A DNA stretch of 64,000 nucleotides. Source: Myxococcus hansupus (GTDB taxonomy: Bacteria; Myxococcota; Myxococcia; Myxococcales; Myxococcaceae). Where the stretch lies: positions 4,174,501-4,238,500 of the forward strand of contig NZ_CP012109.1 in NCBI RefSeq assembly GCF_000280925.3. The letters run 5' to 3'. Position numbers and translations under genes: made by a program. The notes below the pieces were generated by a model. That model was not told where the DNA came from. It worked only from the letters and a program-made list of their open reading frames with translations, and did no database searches. The number at the start of each line of letters is the position of its first letter. Position 1 is the first letter of the stretch. Below are positions 32,201-41,200 of the stretch, one piece after another.

Positions 32201-35200
32201 CCCAGCACACGCGCCAGGCTCCACCCATCCAGCAGCAGGTGATGGAAGCTCCAGACGAATCGCCACGCATCGTCCTTGAGACGCAGCAGTGCCACCCGCA
32301 TCAACGGCGCGCGGGACAGCTCGAAGCCTCGAACCCGGTCCTCGCGAAGGAACGTCTCCAAGGCTTGGGCCTGCGCGTCTTCCGAGGGAAGGCCACGCCA
32401 GTCGTGTTCGCTCCAGGGCAGCGTGATTCGTGAGCCGACGACTTGGAGCGGCGTGTCCAGTCCCTCCCACAGGAACGAGGTCCGCAACGCGGGATGCCGC
32501 TCGACCACCGCATCCCAGGCCCCGCGCAGCGCGCGGACATCCACGGGCCCGGAGAGCGTCCAGCTTCGCTGCTCGAAGTAGGCATCCGTGCCGGGCTCCA
32601 GCAGCACCTGGAACAGCAGGCCATGCTGAAGAGACGAAAGCGGGTACCGCTCCTCGGTGGGACGCGCCAGCTCGGTCAACGTCTCCACACATCCGCGAGC
32701 CAGCGCGTCGATGGTCTCACGTGAATGCAACGCATCGCTGAAGCGCCAGGACAGCTCCAAGCGCCCCTGGACGACTCGGGCCACGACTTCCAGCACATGG
32801 CTCCGCGGTCCACGTGTTCCTTGGGCGGCGCCCGTGGACTCCGAGGCCAGCGAGAACAACGCCGACGCTCGGGAGCCGGCGTCCACCTGTCCCAGGTAGT
32901 TGAACAGGACCTCGGACGCAGGGGCCACGGTCGAATCACGACGCAGGTAGCGAAGCAGCCCGAACCCGATTCCCCTGCCCTGCCGACGCTCGCGCGCCGC
33001 ATGAACCTCGGCCAGCACCGCCGCCGCGTCCGCGCCCTTCGACAGGTCCAGCCGCACCGGGAACAACGCGGTGAACCAGCCCACGGTGCGCGACAGGTCC
33101 ACGTCGTCGAAGAGTTCGTCGCGGCCGTGAGACTCCAGGTCGATGCGCAGCCGCCGCGCTCCGGACCATCGAGCCAGAGACCGAGAGACACCGGCAAGCA
33201 GCACGTCCTCCAGGGACGTGTGCCTCCCTGCCGCCGCCGAACGAAGCAGTGCGCGCGTTACGTCAGCGTCCAACACCGACGTCACGACGCGCTCCGAACC
33301 CTGGCTGTTCACGCCCGCCGGAAAATCAACGGGAAGCCGGGCAACATCCGAGTCCGGCGCCTTACGCCAGAAGGCCAGCTCCTCCGTGAGCGCCGGCGAG
33401 GCCGCGTACTCCTCCAAGCGCCGCGCCCACGCCTGGAATGACGTGGACTTCGCGGGAAGCGCCACGGCCCCACCACGGCCGAGCTGCCCCAACGCGGTCT
33501 CCAGGTCCTCCAGCAGAATGCGCCAGGAAACGCCGTCCACCGCGAGATGGTGGATGACCAGCAGGAGTCGGCCGGTCTGCCCCGCCCCTCGGTCGAACAG
33601 CACGGCGCGCACGAGGCGCCCGTCCGCCAAATCCAGCCCCGCTTGCGCTTCGGTGGCGAGGCGCTCCATTTCGGAGGCTTGCGCAGCGGGCGTCAGTCCC
33701 GCCAGGTCCACCTGACGCAAGGGAACATCGCGGCCAGGTTCGGCACACGATTGCTCCCACCCCGCGGTACTGCGAGTCAGCCTCAGCCGGAGCGCATCGT
33801 GGTGGTCCACAAGTGCCCTCAGTGCCGCCGAGAGCATCTCCGCGTTCAGGGGCTCGCGTGGCTCCAGCAGCAATGCCTGATTGAAATGATGAGCTTCGGG
33901 CAGGTCACGCTCAACGAACCAGGTTTGAATGGGTGTCAGTGGAACGGGCCCCATCACCGGCCCCTGTTCGCCCAACCGCCGCGCGCTCGCCGCCACCTGC
34001 GCCAGCCCCGCCACCGTCGGGTGCTGGAAGACCTGCCGCGCCGTGAGGTGGATGCCCGCTTGCCGTGCGCGAGCAATCACCTGGAGCGCGAGGATGGAGT
34101 CACCCCCAAGTTCGAAGAACCGCGCCTCCGTCCCGACGCGCTCCACCCCCAACACATCCGCCCAGATGCGTGCGAGCTGTTGCTCCAGCGCGTTCCGAGG
34201 CGCGACGTAGGAATCTCCAGCGCCGAGCGTCGAACGCTCCGGAGCTGGCAACGCGCGACGGTCCAGCTTGCCACTGGGAGACAGCGGCAGTGCCTCGAGC
34301 GTCACGAAGGCCGAAGGCAGCATGTGCTCGGGCAAGCGCGTGCCCAGGAAGTCCCGCAGCTCCGAGACCTCGCCTTCGGACGTGGCCACCACATAGGCCA
34401 CGAGACGCCGGTCCCCCGGGATGTCCTCACGCACCGCGACGGCCGCAGCGCGAACACCCGCGTGCTGCGACAACACCGCTTCAATCTCACCGAGTTCGAT
34501 GCGGAAGCCCCGCACCTTCACCTGGTCGTCCAATCGGCCCAGGTACTCGAGCGCCCCATCCGCCAGGAAACGCGCCTTGTCGCCCGTGCGATACATCCGT
34601 GCACCGGGGACGGCGGCCACGGTATCCGGAAGGAAGCGCTCAGCCGTCAGCGAGGGCCGCTGCCAATAGCCCCGCGCCAGCGGTTCGCCACTGATGAACA
34701 GCTCTCCCGGCACGCCCGGCGGAACGGGGCGCAGTCTCTCATCCAGCACGTACATCCGCGCGTTGGCGATGGGCCGGCCAATCGGCACCAGGGGCCTGCG
34801 GTCCTCGCGCGCGCACGCCCATGCCGTCACGTCCACGGCGGCCTCGGTCGGGCCATAGAGGTTGTGCAGCTCCGCACGCGGGACGGTGAAGAACCGATCC
34901 CTCAAGTCCGCGGGCAGCGCTTCGCCACTGCAGAATACCCTCCGCAAACCCGCGCACGACGACACCAGGTCCAGCTCCTCCAGGAAGGGCCGGAGCATGG
35001 AAGGCACGAAGTGCAACGTGGTGATGCGCTCGCGCGAGACGGTGTCCGTCAGATACGCGGGCTCGCGGTGGCCCCCGGGACGCGCCATCACGAGCCGAGC
35101 CCCCGTCATCAACGGCCAGAAGAACTCCCATACCGACACGTCGAAGCTGAACGGCGTCTTCTGGAGAACGCGGTCGCTCGCGTCCAGGCCATACGCCTCC

Positions 35201-38200
35201 TGCATCCAGAGGAGCCGGTTGCAGACGGCGGCGTGGGTGTTCATCGCGCCCTTGGGCCGTCCCGTGGAGCCCGAGGTGTAGATGACGTATGCGAGCCCCT
35301 GTGGCTGGACCCGCACATCGAGACGCTCGGTGTGCTCTCGCGCCACCCCTTCCCACTCCGAATCCAGGCACACCACCGTCGCGCCACCGCGAGGCATGCC
35401 GTCCGCGAGCCGCGCCTGCGTCAGCAGCACGGGCGCCGAGGCATCCGTGAGCATGTACTCCAGGCGCTCGCGTGGATACTCCGGGTCGAGCGGCACATAC
35501 GCGCCGCCGGCCTTGAGGATGCCCAGCAAGCCCACCACCATCTCCAGCGACCGCTCCGCGCACATCGCGACCCGCACATCCGGTCCCACGCCCCGGGCAC
35601 GCAGATATCGAGCGAGCTGATTCGCGCGCCCGTCCAACTCACGGTAGCTGAGCGTCTCGCCCTCGAAGCTCACGGCCACGGCGTCCGGCGTGCGGTCCAC
35701 CTGCGCCTCGATGAGCCGGTGCAGGACCTGGGGCTCCGCCCTCGACTTCAGGGTGTCGTTCCAGGTCACCAGGACACGGTGCCGCTCCTCGGGTGGCATC
35801 AGGGGCAGGTCCACGATGGCCTGCTCCGGCTCGCGGACACCCGCGGTCAGCAGCTCGCGCAGGTGCGCCAACAAGCGGGATGCCGTGTCCGCGTCGAACA
35901 AGTCGCTGCTCAGCTCCAGGTTCGCGGAGTACCCCTCGGGGGTGTCCGTGAAGATGAGCCGCAGGTCGAACTTCGCCGTATGGCTCGGCTGGGGCTGGAC
36001 GCTCAGTCGGACGCCAGGGACGGACATCTCCGGCAGGGGGTCCTCCTGCATCACCAGCATCGCCTGGAACAGGGGACTGCGGCTGAGGTCACGCTCGGGC
36101 TGGAGCGCCTTCACCAGCTCCTCGAACGGTGCGTCCTGATGCGCGAAGGCGCCCAGCACGGTCTCCCGCGCACGGCCAATCAGCTCACGGAAGCTGGGCG
36201 TCCCTTCGAGCGACACGCGGAGCACCAGCGTGTTGACGAAGCAGCCGATGAGTCCTTCCAGCTCCGTCCGGTCGCGGCCCGCCACGGGCGTGCCCACGCA
36301 CAGGTCGCTCTGTCCCGAGTGACGCGACAACAAGGCGGAGAAGCCCGCCAACAGCACCATGAAGGGCGTGGCGCCCTCACGCAGCGCCAAGGACTTCAAC
36401 GCCAGGGACAGCTCCGAGCCCAGGAGCATGCTCCGGTTCGTGCCGCGACTGCTCCGCACGGCCGGGCGTGGATGGTCCGTGGGCAACTCCAGGACGCGCG
36501 GCGCGCCATCGAGCCGTTGCCGCCAGTAGGTAAGCTGCGCGTCGAGTGCGTCACCTCGCAGCCAATCGCGCTGCCACGCCGAGTAGTCCACGTACTGAAG
36601 CGGCAGCTCCGCCAGTGGAGACGGCTGGCCCTTGGCGAAGGCTCGGTACAACACCGCCACCTCGCGAACGAGCACGCCCATGGACGCGCCATCCGTCACC
36701 AGATGGTGCAACACGAGCAGCAACACCTGCTCCCGCGAACTCAACCGAACCAACGAGGCACGCAGTGGTGGCCCCGAGGCCAGGTCGAATGCCCGCAGTG
36801 AAGCCTTCCCCAGGTGCGTTGCCAGTGCCGTGGACTGGGCCTCCCCTGCCAACGCGGAGAGGTCCACCTGCTCCAGACGGAGCTGTTCGACGGCGTTGAT
36901 GCGCCAGGACGGCGTGCCCGAATCGTCGTGGAAGGTGGCGCGGAGGACGTCGTGACGCTGGACCACCTCACGGAGGCAACGCTCCAGCACCGCCACATCG
37001 AGAGCCCCCTCCACGCGAACGGCCACCGAGTCGTTGTAGGCGGCACCACCGGGTTCGAGCTGCTCCAGGAACCACAGTCGCTGCTGTGCGAAGGACAGCG
37101 GCAACGCGCCCGAGTGCGTCCGAGCGACCAATGGGGGCACACGTGACGCGCCAAGGAGTCGCGCATCGATGCGGGCTCCGAGCGCGGCCGGCGTGGCGGA
37201 CTCGAAGAGCTCGCGCAGCGGCAGGTCCACGCCGAAGGCCTCGCGGATCCGCGAAGCGGCCCGGGTGGCGAGCAGCGAGTGTCCGCCCAACGCGAAGAAG
37301 TCATCGTTGGCGCTGACGCGCTCCATGCCCAACAGCGTGGCCCATAGCTCCGCCACCCGTTGCTCGGTCTCCGTCCGCGGGGCCACGTACTCACGACGGG
37401 CCACATCGATGGCGGCCTCGGGAGCGGGAAGCGCCTTGCGGTCCACCTTCCCATTCGGCGTCAGCGGAAGCGCCTCGAGCGTGACCACGGCCGAAGGAAC
37501 CAGATGCTCGGGAAGCGACCGCCGGGCGAAATCCCGCAGCGCCTCCACGGGAACCCCTGCCGGTGACCGGGACACCACGTACGCCACCAGCCGCGCGCTC
37601 CCAGGCACATCCTCCCGCGCCACCACCACGGCCTGCGAGACATCGGGGTGACGGACCAGCGCGGACTCCACCTCGCCGGGCTCCACCCGGAAGCCACGGA
37701 CCTTGACCTGGTCGTCCGCGCGTCCAAGGAACTCCACCGTGCCATCGGCCCGCCACCGGACGCGGTCGCCCGTGCGATACATCCGCGCCCCCGCCTGCGA
37801 ACCCCAGGGCTCTGGCAGGAAGCGCTCAGCGGTCAGCTCCGGCCGCGCGTGGTAGCCGCGAGCGACACCGGCACCGCCGATGTACAGCTCACCGGGCACG
37901 CCGATGGGCACGGGACGCAGCACATCGTCCAACACATAGAGCGACGTATTGGCGATGGGCGTACCAATCGGAACAGCGCCCGAGACACCGTCCACGGTGT
38001 GCGTCGAGGACCAGATGGTGGTCTCCGTGGGGCCGTACATGTTGAGCAGCGCCCCACCCACGGTGTCCCGCAGCCGCGCCGCCAACTCCGCGGGCAGCGC
38101 CTCGCCACCGACGAGCAGCCGCTCCAGACCCGAGAGCGCACCTTGCGCCCCAGGCTCCAGCAGCAACGCCTGGGCAAGGGACGGCGTACATTGCAGGTGA

Positions 38201-41200
38201 GTCACCGCCTGCTTGCGAAGCTGGGCGGGCACGCTGTCCCCGCCATCCGACTGGAGGTGAAAGTCGCGTTCGCATCGCTGCCGCACGGCGTCCAGCGCGG
38301 GCAGGCTGGCAAGTACCGCGTCAGCGTCCACACCGAAGTCGACGAGGCACGCCACCTCATCCACTCCCAACGCCTCGATGCGCGCCACCTGCTCACGGCA
38401 GGTACGCGGTGTCCCGAAGAGCCCCGCACCCTCGAAGAAGCGCCCGAAGGCGCGCTCCACCAGCGCGTCGAGGTCCTCGGGACGCACGGACGATGGATCC
38501 AGGTCCACGCCCAACGTCCGGCCCAGCCCCCGCATCAGGTCCGCGGAGTCGCTCAAGTAGCGACGCAGCGGCCCTTCGACCACCTCCCGCACGCGCTCCA
38601 CGTCGTGCCCCACGAACGTGTGGAGCATCAACGTCACGTGCCCCTCTCCCGCATGACCAGCCTCACGCCAGGCCTCGCGGTAGAGCGCGATACGCTCTTC
38701 CAATTCTTCCCACCGCTGCCCCAACAGGTGCGTGAGGACACCCGCGCCCAACCGGCCCGCCTCGCGGAAGGTGTCGGGATTGCCGGCAGCGGTGAGCCAG
38801 ACGGGCAGCTCTTTCTGCACGGGGCTCGGACGAAGGCGAACATCGACAGGTGAACCCGCGCCATTCGGGAAGCGCAGCGTCTCCCCCCGCCACAACCGCC
38901 GCACGGTGTCCAGGTCCTGCCGCGAGCGCTCCCGACGGTCCGCGTAGTTGTCGGGAGCAAGGACGAAGTCATTCGCGTGCCAACCCGGCGCCACGGAGAT
39001 GCCCACGCGGCCCTTCGACAGGTTGTCGACGAGCGACCATTCCTCGGCGACACGGACCGGATGATGGAGCGGCAGCACGACGCTGCCCGCGCGAATGGCC
39101 ACGCGCTCGGTGATGGCGGCGATGGCCGCGCCCGTCACCGAGGGGTTCGGGTACAGCCCGCCGAAGGCGTGCAGGTGCCGCTCGGGCGTCCACACGGCCT
39201 CGAAGCCATGGCGGTCCGCGAACCGCGCGCCTTCGAGCAACAACCGGTACCGCTCCGCGCCCGCGGCCCCCTCATCCGCCGCGAAGTAGAACAAGCTGAA
39301 GCCCAGCGGCTTTTTGCGCGACCGCACAGGACGGCGAGACGCCGCCCCCAAAGCCCCCTGCTCTCCCTGCACGACGACCTTGAAGCCACGCGCCAGCGTC
39401 CAGAGCAGCTCGAGGACCGAGATGTCGAACGAGACGCTGGTCACCGACAACCACGTGCCCGGAGTGGCCCCCACACGCCCGTCCATGCCCGTGAAGAAGT
39501 TGGCGACGTTGCGGTGCGGAATCAGCACGCCCTTCGGTCGGCCCGTGGAGCCGGAGGTGTAGAGGACGTACGCCAGATTCTCCGGGCCCACGGCCGTTGA
39601 GGGCGCCTCGGCCGCCGAAGCACGCCCCTCCGAAGTGTCGAGCAACACCACCGTTCGGCCACCGAACGGCAGAGCCCCGGCGAGATGCCGATGCACCAGG
39701 ACCACCGATGCCCCGGAGTCCTCCAGCATCAGAGAGAGACGCGCTTCGGGATAGGAAGGGTCCAGCGGCAGGTAGGCGCCACCAGCCTTCAGGATGCCAA
39801 GCAGCCCCACCACCAGGTCCACCGAGCGGTCCGCGCACAAGCCCACGACGCACTCAGGCCCAACACCCTGTTCCCGCAGACGCCAGGCCACGGCGTTGGC
39901 GCGCTGGTCCAGCTCTCGATACGTGAGCGACGCGGCGCCACACACCACCGCGACGGCGTCCGGAGTCCGCGCCACCTGCGCCGCGACGAGAGCGTGAATG
40001 CACGCATCCGGGGCCTCGGTCCGTGTGTCATTCCAATCGACCAGCATCCGCTGGCGCTCCGCCTCGGGCAGCAGCGGGAGCGTGGAGATCGGCTGCTCCG
40101 GATCCGCCGCGACGGCCTCCAGCAGCACACGAAGCCGGGCCACCAGCCGCTCCGCAGTGGCCGCGTCGAACAGGTCCGTGGCGTACTCGAGCCATCCGCC
40201 CACACCCTCCGCCCCCCGGGCGAGCGACAGCGTCAAATCGTAAGGCGTGGCGCCAGGGTCGACCTCCACGCGCCGAGCCTCCAACCCCGGTAGCGAGAGG
40301 CCCGCCCCCGGTTCAGGCTGGAGCACGAACAGCACCTGGAACAGCGGCGCACGGGCGCGGTCCCGCGCAGGCTGGACGGTCTCGACCACCTGTTCGAAGG
40401 GAACATCACGGTGGGCGAACGCATCCAGCACGGTCCGCCGGGTCTGCGCCAGCAGCTCGCGGAAGCGCGGCGCTCCAGCAACGGAAGCACGGAGGACCAC
40501 GAGGTCGAGGAAGCACCCCATCAGTCCTTCAAGGCCTGTCCGCTCTCGACCGTTGACGGCGGTGCCGACGCAGAAGTCAGTCTGTCCCGAATGACGCGCG
40601 AGCAGCACCTCGAACGCCGCTAGCAGCGTCATGAACAGGGTGGCGCCCTCACTCCGGCCCAGCGCCTCCAGTTTCGCCGTGAGTAACTCGGGGAGCTGCA
40701 ACGACACACGACCGCCGCGATACGATGGCGTCGGTGGACGCAGCCGGTCTGCCGGCAACTCCAACGCGGTCGGAGTTCCCGCGAGATGCGCCTTCCACCA
40801 ATCGAGCGATGAGGCCCAGGCCCCGTCCGCCTCCTGTGCCCTACGCCAACGCGCGAAGTCGGCATACTGGAACGCCAACGGAGCGAGCGCGGCCTGTCCA
40901 CCGTAGAGCGCGCTCAACTCGCGGGCCAGGATGCCAAACGATGCGCCATCCGAGGCGATGTGATGCATCACCACGACCAGCAGGTGCTCCTGCGCCCCGA
41001 GTTGAAACACCGTGCCCCGAAGCAACGGCCCGAGCACCAGGTCGAAGGGAGCACGGGCCTCGTCGTGCGCCAACTTCAGCGCGGAGGCCTCTTGGTCCGC
41101 GGCCAGCGTATCGCGAAGGTCCACCCACCTGAGCACCGGAGTGGGCACGGGCGCGGCGACCTGGCCCGGCGTTCCATCGTCCTCACGGAGCGACATCCGC

